From NCBI RefSeq assembly GCF_947498005.1, contig NZ_CANMIW010000005.1:186001-250000 (forward strand): DNA of 64,000 nucleotides, in the 5' to 3' direction. The translations under genes and the position numbers were made by a program. Origin of the DNA: an uncultured Winogradskyella sp. GTDB taxonomy: Bacteria > Bacteroidota > Bacteroidia > Flavobacteriales > Flavobacteriaceae. How positions within the stretch are numbered: the first letter of the stretch is position 1; each line of letters begins with the position of its first letter. Below are positions 36,783 through 45,225 of the stretch, in pieces. The notes below the pieces were generated by a model. The model was not told the DNA's origin. It made no database searches and saw only the letters and a list, made by a program, of their open reading frames with translations.

Positions 36783-38924
36783 ATGATAATAAATAAATTA
36801 TACCAATTTTTAAAAAAACCATTAGTTGCTGGGGTTTCAACTTTTATTGTACTACTTATAATAACGCAATTTATTGCATACCAAAAGTATCGAATTAATA
36901 ATAGCGAACAACAACAAATATTAAATCAGGAAATAAGTTTTATAAAAGAAAAGCTTCAGTTCTTAATAATGTTTAATTATTCTGCAACAAAATCCCTGGC
37001 TTATATTGTAGAGCGTAATGGGATACCTGATGATTTTGACGCAATCGCGATAGATTTATTAGAACATCAAAGTTATTTTGATGCCGTGGAATTGGTGGAT
37101 AGTACTGGTGTGATTACGCATGTATACCCTAAGGAAGGCAATCCTGTTTTAGGTTTTAATATATTATCTAGTAAAGAAGGTGGCACAGGCGCTCATGCTA
37201 CTATACAAAGAAAGGATTTTTTTATTGCTGGTCCTGTTAACTTAAAACAAGGTGGTGTAGGCATTATTAGTAGGCAGCCGATTTATATAGAAGATAAATT
37301 TCATGGTTTTACAGCTGTGGTTACTAAACTTTCTACATTTTTCAATGATTTAGAAATAAATCATTTGAATGATAGCCAATTTGAATATCAATTGTCTAAA
37401 GTAAACGGAATGACTGGTGAAGAAAGTTACTTTTTAGATAGCAACTTAGCGGCATTAGAAGATTATGCAGTACCAATTAAAATACCTTCTGGTGAGTGGA
37501 AGTTGTATATTATGCCAAAAGGGAATAGAACCAATTCAGCTTACTGGTTTAGTGTCTTAGGATTTTTATTAGCAGGTTTTGCCGGTTGGGGAACTTGGTA
37601 TTTTATTGGAACATCTGATAGGTTCAATAGGTTAATCAAAATTAAACTAGATAGCCAAGAAGCGCAGTTGAAATTTATACACGAAACGACTAAACATCAA
37701 ATCAGAAAAAGTGAAGCGAGTTTAAACAAAGCCCAAGAAATTGCGAGTTTAGGAAGTTGGGAGTTAGATCTAAAAACAAATAAAATTACGTGGTCCGAAG
37801 AAATGTATCGCATATTTGAAAAAGACCTAGATAGTTATAACGTTACTCGCAAAGGTGTATATGATACTGTGCATCCAGAGGATAGAATTATGGTACGCAA
37901 TATTGTTGATGAGGCCATAGAAAACAAACACAATTACCAAGTTACATATCGTTTATTATTATCAGATGAGCGCATAAAGTACATAGATGAGCAATGTGAG
38001 TTGTATTATGATGAAGATAATATACCAATAAAACTATTTGGGACTATACAAGATATAACGGAAAGAATAATAAGAGAAAAGGAATTATTAAATTTTAAAA
38101 TCAACCTAGAGAATATTGTAAGTAAACGTACTGAAGAGTTAAATGATAGTAAAGAAGCTTTATTAAATTTAGTTGAGGATATCAATGAGCAAACTATTGA
38201 ACTAGAGAAGGAAAAAATGAAAGCACAATCCGCAGATTTAATGAAGTCTGCGTTTTTAGCGACTATGTCTCATGAGTTAAGAACACCAATGAATTCAATA
38301 ATTGGTTTTACTGGTATCCTTTTAAAAGAATTAGCAGGTCCGTTAAATAAAGAGCAAAAAAAACAGCTTTCTATGGTAGAAAGAAGCGGGCAAAATTTGC
38401 TGAGACTAATTAACGATGTTTTAGATATTTCTAAAATAGAAGCCGGTAAATTAAATGTTTCGTACGAGCCATTTAATTATCTTGTATCAATACATAAAAC
38501 AATAGATTTTTTAAAACCTCAAGTGGATAAAAAAGGGTTGACAATAATTACCCAGATTGAAGATAAAGACATTGTCATAGATAGTGACGAAAGACGGATT
38601 GAACAGGTGTTGTTAAACTTAATTTCTAATGCTATTAAATTTTCAGATAAAGGAATTATCACAGTAAAAGTAGACGTTAAAGACAGTAATGTTGTTACTC
38701 AAGTAATTGATGAAGGAATCGGTGTTTCGGCGAAAGATATTGATAAGTTATTTGAACCCTTTACTCAATTAGAAGATGGATTAAATAGAAAACAAGAAGG
38801 TACAGGTTTAGGCTTAACAATAAGTAAAAGTTTAATAGAGAAACTAGGAGGCACTATCTTTGTGTGTAGTGAGTTAGATACGGGAAGTAAATTTACGTTT
38901 TCATTACCATTAAAAAAAAAATAA
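36783..38924 (+). CDS. CHASE-PAS sensor histidine kinase
   Basis: 713 residues. There is an N-terminal membrane helix (about 13-31) and an extracytoplasmic CHASE-type domain (about 40-245; LLEHQSYFDAVELVDSTGVI, GPVNLKQGGVGIISRQPIY). A second helix (YWFSVLGFLLAGFAGWGTWYF) leads to a PAS domain (about 310-435) and a coiled coil. HisKA follows, with the phospho-acceptor His in SHELRTPMNSIIGF (about residue 497), then HATPase_c (N box NLISNAIKFS, G1 DEGIGVSAKD, G2 GTGLGLTISKSLI). No receiver is fused. It lies between the ten-PAS protein and two response regulators, so it is the likely phosphate source of the locus. Confidence 0.93.
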   Translation: MIINKLYQFLKKPLVAGVSTFIVLLIITQFIAYQKYRINNSEQQQILNQEISFIKEKLQFLIMFNYSATKSLAYIVERNGIPDDFDAIAIDLLEHQSYFDAVELVDSTGVITHVYPKEGNPVLGFNILSSKEGGTGAHATIQRKDFFIAGPVNLKQGGVGIISRQPIYIEDKFHGFTAVVTKLSTFFNDLEINHLNDSQFEYQLSKVNGMTGEESYFLDSNLAALEDYAVPIKIPSGEWKLYIMPKGNRTNSAYWFSVLGFLLAGFAGWGTWYFIGTSDRFNRLIKIKLDSQEAQLKFIHETTKHQIRKSEASLNKAQEIASLGSWELDLKTNKITWSEEMYRIFEKDLDSYNVTRKGVYDTVHPEDRIMVRNIVDEAIENKHNYQVTYRLLLSDERIKYIDEQCELYYDEDNIPIKLFGTIQDITERIIREKELLNFKINLENIVSKRTEELNDSKEALLNLVEDINEQTIELEKEKMKAQSADLMKSAFLATMSHELRTPMNSIIGFTGILLKELAGPLNKEQKKQLSMVERSGQNLLRLINDVLDISKIEAGKLNVSYEPFNYLVSIHKTIDFLKPQVDKKGLTIITQIEDKDIVIDSDERRIEQVLLNLISNAIKFSDKGIITVKVDVKDSNVVTQVIDEGIGVSAKDIDKLFEPFTQLEDGLNRKQEGTGLGLTISKSLIEKLGGTIFVCSELDTGSKFTFSLPLKKK

Positions 38925-38997
38925 CTAAGAAATAAATGTTTCAATAATAAAAAGAATGATTTTGCAGTACTGAAGTTAATTTTTAAATTAATAAGAT

Positions 38998-39378
38998 ATG
39001 AAACCATCTATTTTAATAATAGAAGATAATGAACAAAACATGTATATGTTATCATATCTTCTAAAAGGTAATGATTATCATGTAATTGAAGCATACAATG
39101 GAAATGATGGAATAAATTTAGCACTTAAATACAATCCAGAAATAATATTGTTAGATATTCAATTGCCAGACATGGATGGTTATGAAATCTGTGTTAAACT
39201 ACGTAATGATAAATTACCTAAAGCAACAACAATAATTGCTGTAACATCTTATGCGATGGGTGGAGATAGAGAAAAGGCACTAAGAGCAGGAGCAGATGGT
39301 TATATAGAAAAGCCAATAAATACTGAAACATTTGTAAGTGAAATGATTAGAATTTTTAACAAAAAACAACAAAAATAG
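38998..39378 (+). CDS. Stand-alone response-regulator receiver (CheY-like)
   Basis: 126 residues forming only a REC domain: acidic pocket IIEDNEQN (Glu9, Asp10), phospho-acceptor Asp53 in LLDIQLPDMDG, the conserved Thr/Ser in AVTSYAM and the Lys in GYIEKPIN. No output domain. It ends 2 bp before the next response regulator gene, so the two are co-translated. A phosphotransfer intermediate or phosphate sink is likely. Confidence 0.93.
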   Translation: MKPSILIIEDNEQNMYMLSYLLKGNDYHVIEAYNGNDGINLALKYNPEIILLDIQLPDMDGYEICVKLRNDKLPKATTIIAVTSYAMGGDREKALRAGADGYIEKPINTETFVSEMIRIFNKKQQK

Positions 39379-39380
39379 AT

Positions 39381-42300
39381 ATGAGTACTGTATTGATCGT
39401 CGATGATATATATGAAAACCTCTATTTGCTAAGAGTAATATTAGAGAAATCTGGTTTTGATGTCATAGAAGCTTATGATGGTAAAGAAGGGTTAGAGCAA
39501 TTGTCTAAAAATAGAGTAGATATTATTGTTTCTGATATTTTAATGCCAGTAATGGATGGCTATATGTTCTGCCAAGCTTGTAAAAAAGAGGAGGCATATA
39601 AAAGCATCCCTTTCTTATTTTATACATCTACATATACAGAAAAACTAGATGAGGAATTAGCTCTAAAATTAGGCGCTGTGAAGTTTTTACGAAAGCCAAC
39701 TGATTATGATAAAATAGTTCCAATAATTCAAAATGTATTAAAACAAGAAATCGTTAAACCCAATAAAGTAGTAGATGAAGATTTCTCTGAGAAAGAAGTT
39801 TTAAGATTTTACAGCAAACGATTAATTAGCAAGTTAGAACAAAAAAATCTAGAACTAGAAAAGGAAATTCTAGAGAGAAAAAAAATTGAAAAATCATTGA
39901 TTCAAAAAAATGAGATACTAGATTTATTTGCATCTAATATACCATTGAATAAAATTTTAGAGCAATTAATTTTAAATTATGAATCTGAAAATCTTGGTTA
40001 TTTTGGAAGTATAAACTTGGTAAATAAAGAAGGGACACATTTAAAATTGAGCGCAGGACCATCGCTACCAGAGTCATATCTTGAAGGCGTAAAAATTATT
40101 AAAATTGAGAAAGATCGAGGCTCATGTGGTACTGCTGCATTTGCTAAGCAAACGGTAATTGTTTCAGATGTTGCTACAGATAAGTTGTGGAAAAATGACA
40201 AAGAATTGGCTTTAAAACATAATTTAAAGTCATGTTGGTCTGTACCTGTGCTTTCTAAAGACAACGAGCTCTTAGGAACATTTGCTATATACAGTAGTGC
40301 TATTAATGCACCAACGGAAGAAGAAATAAAAGATTTGAATTTCGCCGTAGGGCTCGCAGTAATTGCTATAGAAAAAAGTATAATAACTGAAGAAATTAAG
40401 AAAAAAGATGAATCATATAAGGCATTAGTAAATCAAGCGATAGATGCTATTATTGCTTACGATTTTGAAGGGAATATCTATGAGTTTAATAGAGCGACTT
40501 ATTTAATGTTGGGCTATACTAAAAACGAGTTTTCAAATATGAAACTTCAAGATTTTTTAGTAGGTAATATTATTAGAGACTTAGATCTTCATCAAGATAT
40601 TTTAGATGGTAAATCAGTAGTCTTTCAAAGGCAATTAAGACATAAAAATGGAAATATAATAGAAGGAGAAGTCTCTGTAAAAATTAAAGGTGATGGTAAA
40701 GTTGTTAGTATTGTAAGGGATATAACGGAAAGAGAAAAAATTTTAAGAGCAATAAAGCAAGAGAAAGAGTTTTCATCTGGTCTTTTAGAAGCTATGCAAG
40801 AGGGCTTATATGCTATTAATACAGAATCAGAGATTATAAGTGTTAATCCTGCGTTTTGCAGAATGACAGGGTTTTCACAAGAGGAATTGCTTGGAGTTAA
40901 ACGCCCTTATCCGTTTTCTCCACCAGAATTGTCTGAAGCAAATGACATTCGTTATAAGCTTTTAACAGAGAACAAAAACGAAACAAGTTACGAGAATACT
41001 TATTTAAGAAAAAATGGAGAACGATTTCCGGTACAACTAATAGTTTCACGAATTAATGATGCAGATGGTAATAAGATTGCCAATTTTGCCACCATACAAG
41101 ATATTACAGAACGACGAAAGGCTGAAATAGAACTTAAGTTATCCAAAGAATTTAATGATAAATTAATAATGTCTATGCAAGAAGGCTTAATGATAGCTTC
41201 ATTGGATACAAAACTTATTTTAGTAAACGATTCTTTATGTAAAATAACAGGTTATACCAAGACAGAACTATTAAGTCATGGTCATCCATACCCTTTTTGG
41301 AAGAAACAAGACCATGATAGTGTACTTGGTAGATACCAAGAAGTAGCTGAAGAAAAAGCAAAAGAAGTATACTACGACATCGTTAAAAAAAATGGTGAAA
41401 TAATAAAAGCATCATTTTTTACTGGTACAATTAAAAATAACAAGGAGGAAGTAATAGCGGTTTTTGCGACTATTAAGGATATTTCAGAAGAAGAGAAAGC
41501 AAAACAATTATTAATAGAAAAAGAAAAAAGGTCTAACCAAAAAAAGCAAGTAATACTTGAGTTGGCTGAATTAGTTGGTGAAGATTTAGAATTGTCATTA
41601 AAAAGAATAACGGAACTATCTGCGATAACTTTAAATGTAGAGCGCGTAAGTATCTGGAGCTTCAGTGAAGATAGAAGTAGCGTTGTTTGTAAAAATTATT
41701 ATACTTTAGAAAAAGGTTATGTCAATGAAAAGTATGAATTAAATTACTCAGAAAATTCAAATTATTTTGAAACCTTAAAAAGAAATCAATCCATATTAAT
41801 TAAAGATGCAAGAAATAATGAGCTTACTAAACCATTTGCAGAATCTTATTTAATACCTAATAACATTATTTCTTTAATGGATGTTTCAATTAATAGTGCA
41901 ATTGGGAGTTATGGTTTAATTTGTTTTGCCCATTCCGGAGAAAATTTAAGAGATTGGACAGCAGAAGAGCAGGAGTTCGCTACATCCATAGCAAGTATTG
42001 TATCACTGATGGTAGAAAGTTCAGAACGTAGGCATGTTGAAGAGGAACTAGTTTTAACGAATTCAGAATTATTTAAGGCAAATAATGAGTTAAATAGTCT
42101 TCGTGAAAAATTAGAAAGAGAAAACATTTACCTTAGAAATGAAATAGACCTTGTATTTAATTATGAAGAAATGGTTTATGGCAGTGAAATATTTAGCAAT
42201 GTCTTAAACGAAATAGAACAGGTAGCACCAACTAACGCAACAGTATTATTATTAGGTGAATCTGGTACAGGTAAAGAGCTATTGGCAAGGGCTATTCATA

Positions 42301-43097
42301 ATATTGGGCATCGTAATAACGATCCTTTAATAAAAGTAAACTGTTCAGCAATACCCAGAGAACTGATAGAAAGCGAATTGTTTGGGCATAAAAAAGGGTC
42401 TTTCACTGGAGCCTTTAGTGATAAGATTGGTAAGTTTGAGTTGGCGGATAACGGTACACTGTTTTTAGATGAAATTGGAGAATTACCCTTAGATATGCAA
42501 CCAAAAATTCTTAGATTTCTGCAAGAAGGCGAAATTGAAGTCGTTGGTGGTGCTCATGTAAAAAAGTTAAATGTTAGGGTAATTGCAGCCACAAACCGTA
42601 ATCTAGTAGAAGAGATTAGAAAAAAGCAGTTTAGAGAAGATTTATATTTTAGACTTAATGTATTCCCTATTAATGTTCCGGCTTTAAGAGAGCGAAAAGA
42701 TGATATACCTTTGCTGGTAGAGCATTTTGTGGAGAAGTTTAACAAAGCGTATAATAAAAATATAGAGTTTATAAGTGATGAGTCTATGACTAAGCTTAAA
42801 GCTTATAATTGGCCAGGAAATATTAGAGAATTAGAAAATTTAATTGAGCGTGCTTCAATTCTATCATCAGATAAAACATTGATAATTCCAGGTTTTGAAT
42901 CTTCGAGCCAAAAAACAAAACCTATAAATAATATAGACTTGTCATTAGATGCTGTTCAGCGTAATCATATTCTTCAAATTTTAGAACAATGTAATTGGAA
43001 AATTACTGGCTCAAATGGTGCTGCCGAATTATTAGAACTAAAGCCAAGTACGCTTAGAGATAGAATGGCTAAATTAGGGTTGAAACGATTAGTTTAA
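39381..43097 (+). CDS. Sigma-54 activator-type response regulator, REC-GAF-PAS3-GAF-AAA+-Fis
   Basis: 1238 residues. Domains in order: REC (1-120, Asp52 in VSDILMPVMDG), coiled coil, GAF (about 185-330), three PAS (about 340-450, 460-580, 590-705), GAF (about 720-870), coiled coil, AAA+ sigma-54 interaction domain (about 920-1150) and a Fis-type helix-turn-helix (about 1195-1238). AAA+ motifs are Walker A GESGTGKELLARAIH (about 959), Walker B LFLDEIGELP and the arginine region FREDLYFRLNVFPI. The sigma-54 contact loop reads GSFTGA rather than the usual GAFTGA. Palindromes and GG-N10-GG promoters downstream are its probable targets. Confidence 0.93.
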   Translation: MSTVLIVDDIYENLYLLRVILEKSGFDVIEAYDGKEGLEQLSKNRVDIIVSDILMPVMDGYMFCQACKKEEAYKSIPFLFYTSTYTEKLDEELALKLGAVKFLRKPTDYDKIVPIIQNVLKQEIVKPNKVVDEDFSEKEVLRFYSKRLISKLEQKNLELEKEILERKKIEKSLIQKNEILDLFASNIPLNKILEQLILNYESENLGYFGSINLVNKEGTHLKLSAGPSLPESYLEGVKIIKIEKDRGSCGTAAFAKQTVIVSDVATDKLWKNDKELALKHNLKSCWSVPVLSKDNELLGTFAIYSSAINAPTEEEIKDLNFAVGLAVIAIEKSIITEEIKKKDESYKALVNQAIDAIIAYDFEGNIYEFNRATYLMLGYTKNEFSNMKLQDFLVGNIIRDLDLHQDILDGKSVVFQRQLRHKNGNIIEGEVSVKIKGDGKVVSIVRDITEREKILRAIKQEKEFSSGLLEAMQEGLYAINTESEIISVNPAFCRMTGFSQEELLGVKRPYPFSPPELSEANDIRYKLLTENKNETSYENTYLRKNGERFPVQLIVSRINDADGNKIANFATIQDITERRKAEIELKLSKEFNDKLIMSMQEGLMIASLDTKLILVNDSLCKITGYTKTELLSHGHPYPFWKKQDHDSVLGRYQEVAEEKAKEVYYDIVKKNGEIIKASFFTGTIKNNKEEVIAVFATIKDISEEEKAKQLLIEKEKRSNQKKQVILELAELVGEDLELSLKRITELSAITLNVERVSIWSFSEDRSSVVCKNYYTLEKGYVNEKYELNYSENSNYFETLKRNQSILIKDARNNELTKPFAESYLIPNNIISLMDVSINSAIGSYGLICFAHSGENLRDWTAEEQEFATSIASIVSLMVESSERRHVEEELVLTNSELFKANNELNSLREKLERENIYLRNEIDLVFNYEEMVYGSEIFSNVLNEIEQVAPTNATVLLLGESGTGKELLARAIHNIGHRNNDPLIKVNCSAIPRELIESELFGHKKGSFTGAFSDKIGKFELADNGTLFLDEIGELPLDMQPKILRFLQEGEIEVVGGAHVKKLNVRVIAATNRNLVEEIRKKQFREDLYFRLNVFPINVPALRERKDDIPLLVEHFVEKFNKAYNKNIEFISDESMTKLKAYNWPGNIRELENLIERASILSSDKTLIIPGFESSSQKTKPINNIDLSLDAVQRNHILQILEQCNWKITGSNGAAELLELKPSTLRDRMAKLGLKRLV

Positions 43098-43101
43098 TGT
43101 A

Positions 43102-43154
43102 ACGGTATTTCGCTAACGGTAAAGATTTTTTAAATACCACTCACGGAATACCGT
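43102..43154. promoter_or_regulatory. Paired palindromic activator sites upstream of the first STAS-like gene
   Basis: Two 12-bp sites, ACGGTATTTCGC (43102-43113, imperfect) and ACGGAATACCGT (43143-43154), lie 41 bp apart and about 80-130 bp before the putative -24/-12 promoter. The same pair with 40-bp spacing precedes the paralogous gene (44159 and 44199). The outer arms (CTAACGGT/ACCGTTAG) plus a T run also allow a hairpin that could terminate the regulator gene, so both roles are possible. Confidence 0.55.
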
Positions 43155-43232
43155 TAGTTTTTTGTAAATACACATTAGCGAGTTAACATCTAAATCATTG
43201 ACAATCAATATTTTGTGATTTTAAATTTGATT

Positions 43233-43249
43233 TTGGCATAGGTATTGGA
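43233..43249 (+). promoter_or_regulatory. Putative sigma-54 promoter of the first STAS-like gene
   Basis: TTGGCATAGGTATTGGA has GG and GG exactly ten bases apart, in the TTGGCA-N6-TTGG frame. This matches the sigma-54 -24/-12 pattern except for GG instead of GC at -12. It ends 25 bp before the ATG. The paralogous gene has the same element at the same distance. Confidence 0.6.
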
Positions 43250-43273
43250 ATAAGTTTCATAAATAATTTAATT

Positions 43274-43702
43274 ATGAGAAACGTTTTTCAATTCGATGGT
43301 ATTGTATTTTGGGTTAACCAAGATATAATTCATTGTAAACTTGATTCTCAATTTTTTACAAAGTACAATAGCGAAACTACTGTTGCCTTGTTAAAGGATA
43401 CCATTCCATCATTATCACACGGCAGTTATTTACCATTATTAATTAATGTAGAGAATCTTGAGCGTCCATGTGCTTTAAAATTATTTAATATCATATCAAA
43501 TAGTTCTGATATTAAAAAGTTAGTGCTTTCAAGAATTTTCGTAGTCAACTCGTTCGGGTTAAAGATCATTTTAACATTAAACAATTTGATTGTAAAACAA
43601 GCTGTTCCAAATAAGATTTTTAGAAATTATAATTCGGCAATAACATTTTGTAAAAATGATTATTTGAGTTTTAACAGAGTTACCAATCATAATTTTTCCT
43701 AA
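43274..43702 (+). CDS. STAS-like (DUF7793-type) small protein, copy 1
   Basis: 142 residues, soluble. It is clearly paralogous to the gene at 44341: both start MRNV-x-Q-[FY]-[DE]-GI, share IxHCKL near residue 20 and have a matching core (PLLINVENLERPCALKLFNI versus PFHIDLKQLRGTHAVEIFML), followed by LVLSRIFVV and a final NSAITFCKNDY. The alternation and the PxxIDxxxL core resemble the STAS-like DUF7793 domain of Bacteroidota; this is pattern recognition, not a search result. It lacks an enzymatic motif, so a regulatory binding role is more likely. Confidence 0.6.
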   Translation: MRNVFQFDGIVFWVNQDIIHCKLDSQFFTKYNSETTVALLKDTIPSLSHGSYLPLLINVENLERPCALKLFNIISNSSDIKKLVLSRIFVVNSFGLKIILTLNNLIVKQAVPNKIFRNYNSAITFCKNDYLSFNRVTNHNFS

Positions 43703-43781
43703 TTAAGTGGAATTTAGAATATAAAATAATAGAACTACATAAAAAGACTTGCATATAAACGCTTTAGCATTATTTATTTAG

Positions 43782-43970
43782 GTGACGTTCAGAATAAAAT
43801 AGCAATCACTATAAACTATCTAAAGGTTAGTAATAATTCTTTTTTTTGGATAGTTGTTTATACTAGAATAGCCATTTCTGTCCATAGATATATGAGCTTA
43901 TTCAATGCCAAGTATATTCTTTTAGTGAATTATAATGACAATTTAACGTTAAAGGTGTTTAAGCAAGTCT
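43782..43970 (+). ncRNA. Conserved structured block after the first STAS-like gene (possible small RNA or 3'UTR)
   Basis: GACGTTCAGAATAAAATAGC, then AATCACT, is followed by a hairpin (TATAAA/CTATC at 43810-43820 with GATAG/TTTATA at 43849-43862). Further on are AGTGAATTAT and AAGGTGTTTAAGCAAGTC. All blocks recur in the same order after the second gene, where the hairpin keeps its position but has a different sequence. That looks like conservation of structure. The transcript boundaries are unknown. Confidence 0.35.
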
Positions 43971-44158
43971 TCTTTTTTCTAGCTCCAGTTGTCGAGTTTA
44001 TTGTATAAGTGAATACATCGTGTAGTCTCAACTACATAGTATTAGGTTTTTAAATCTTATATAATTTAGCTGAAATTAGATTATTTTTTATTGTGTTCTG
44101 GTTGAAACAATCACATTATCAAATGATTACATCTTAAAAATTAAGACTGTAAATAATA

Positions 44159-44210
44159 ACGGTATGCCGTTTGTTACCCGTTTATTTTCGTAAAAGTCAC
44201 GGTATTCCGT
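44159..44210. promoter_or_regulatory. Paired palindromic activator sites upstream of the second STAS-like gene
   Basis: ACGGTATGCCGT (44159-44170) and ACGGTATTCCGT (44199-44210) are both near-perfect palindromes, 40 bp apart, about 95-145 bp upstream of the putative -24/-12 element. The spacing and sequence match the sites before the first gene, and no coding gene explains them. They are the likely binding sites for the Fis-type domain of the regulator at 39381. Confidence 0.6.
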
Positions 44211-44300
44211 GCTTTAAATTATTCTTTATTGATATGTTAATGTTTTTTAAATAACTGAATATCAGGTTATTGAGTGGCTTTGGAGACCACAAAAACTGTT

Positions 44301-44317
44301 TTGGCACATCAATTGGT
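44301..44317 (+). promoter_or_regulatory. Putative sigma-54 promoter of the second STAS-like gene
   Basis: TTGGCACATCAATTGGT keeps GG-N10-GG and the TTGGCA-N6-TTGG frame of the element at 43233, and ends 24 bp before the ATG. The -24 half (TTGGCAC) is a perfect match to the sigma-54 consensus; the -12 half has GG instead of GC. Confidence 0.6.
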
Positions 44318-44340
44318 ATTATATTTATAAATAACGACAT

Positions 44341-44754
44341 ATGAGAAACGTAATACAATATGAGGGAATTAAAATATGGGTGGAAGACGATATAATGCAC
44401 TGTAAACTTCATCCAGATTTTTTTAAGAGTTATAATAGAATCAGAACAGAGAAGACACTAGTTAACGCTATTACTTTTCTAAACGATAAAAAGTATATGC
44501 CTTTTCATATTGATTTAAAGCAACTTAGAGGCACGCATGCGGTTGAGATATTCATGCTTATTTCTAAGAGCGTTTCTATTAATACATTAATAGTGTCGAG
44601 AGTTTTCTTAGTGCGTTCAACTAGTTTAAATGATTTACATGCGCTTAATAGTATTACTAGTAAAACAGGTCTGCCTAATGGAATTTATGCGGATAACAAT
44701 TTAGCTCTAAGATATTGTCAAAATGATTATCAATTTTTGTATAACGTTGGTTAA
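44341..44754 (+). CDS. STAS-like (DUF7793-type) small protein, copy 2
   Basis: 137 residues, tandem paralogue of the protein at 43274 with roughly one third identical residues. Shared features are MRNVIQYEGIKIWV at the start, DIMHCKLHPDFF, MPFHIDLKQLRG, NTLIVSRVFLVRS and the C-terminal LALRYCQNDYQ. The two upstream control regions and the 3' blocks are also duplicated, so the whole transcription unit was copied. Two copies with diverged surfaces suggest distinct partners or inputs. Confidence 0.6.
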   Translation: MRNVIQYEGIKIWVEDDIMHCKLHPDFFKSYNRIRTEKTLVNAITFLNDKKYMPFHIDLKQLRGTHAVEIFMLISKSVSINTLIVSRVFLVRSTSLNDLHALNSITSKTGLPNGIYADNNLALRYCQNDYQFLYNVG

Positions 44755-44870
44755 TAGTTATTTGTTGTTGGAGAATAATAATTTAAGTGCATAGTATTAA
44801 CTATTAAAAATAATAAAAGGAAACATATTGTTAACTTGTATAATTACGCCTTAATAACATTAATTAAGGA

Positions 44871-45096
44871 TACGTTCGGAATAAATAGCAATCACTTACA
44901 CCATTGGATCCCTATTAACAATCCATCCAATGTAAGTGTTTTTAAAAGCAGAGTATGTTCTTATACCCTAACTAAGAAGTATAATTTCTACTTTCAAAAA
45001 ACATGTTAAGTGAATTATCGGTAACTATTTCATTTAAGGCGTTTAAGCGAGTTCAATATATAATAAGGAAAGAGAGCTAATTTGCTCTCTTTTTTT
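44871..45096 (+). ncRNA. Conserved structured block after the second STAS-like gene (possible small RNA or 3'UTR)
   Basis: TACGTTCGGAATAAATAGC, then AATCACT, matches the block at 43784. A strong hairpin follows: CACTTACA (44893-44900) with TGTAAGTG (44931-44938) and TTGGAT (44904-44909) with ATCCAA (44925-44930), then five T. Further on, AGTGAATTAT and AAGGCGTTTAAGCGAGTTC match the first copy, and the block ends in a strong terminator at 45071-45096. Confidence 0.4.
45071..45096 (+). terminator. Rho-independent terminator
   Basis: AGAGAGC and GCTCTCT form a 7-bp stem with a 6-base loop, followed by T7. It closes the duplicated STAS-like locus before the msrB promoter. Confidence 0.85.
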
Positions 45097-45162
45097 GTTC
45101 CATAAATTCATACCATTTTTTTTCACTCTAATTTCAAAAACGATTAATTGCTTTTTGTTTAA

Positions 45163-45170
45163 TACCTTTG
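45163..45170 (+). promoter_or_regulatory. -7 promoter box (TACCTTTG) of msrB
   Basis: An exact TAnnTTTG match 55 bp before the msrB ATG. The preceding sequence is T-rich without a clear -33 TTG at the usual spacing. Confidence 0.4.
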
Positions 45171-45225
45171 TTAAAAGACGTAATTAATGAGATGAATTTG
45201 CGTCTAAACAATAAAAAATAGAGCT

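Larger units (their letters stand above)
43703..44340. other. 638-bp gene-free region between the two STAS-like genes
   Basis: No open frame with coding character is visible on either strand; short frames here are AT-rich and unconserved. The region holds the structured block (43782-43970), a small inverted repeat near 44017-44030 (GTAGTCTCAACTAC), the two palindromic activator sites (44159-44210) and the -24/-12-like element (44301-44317). Confidence 0.6.

Noticed and set aside
43102..43160. The inverted repeats after the activator gene as only a terminator
   Set aside because: The same palindromes recur with the same spacing before the second gene, where there is no preceding gene to terminate; a regulatory role fits both places.
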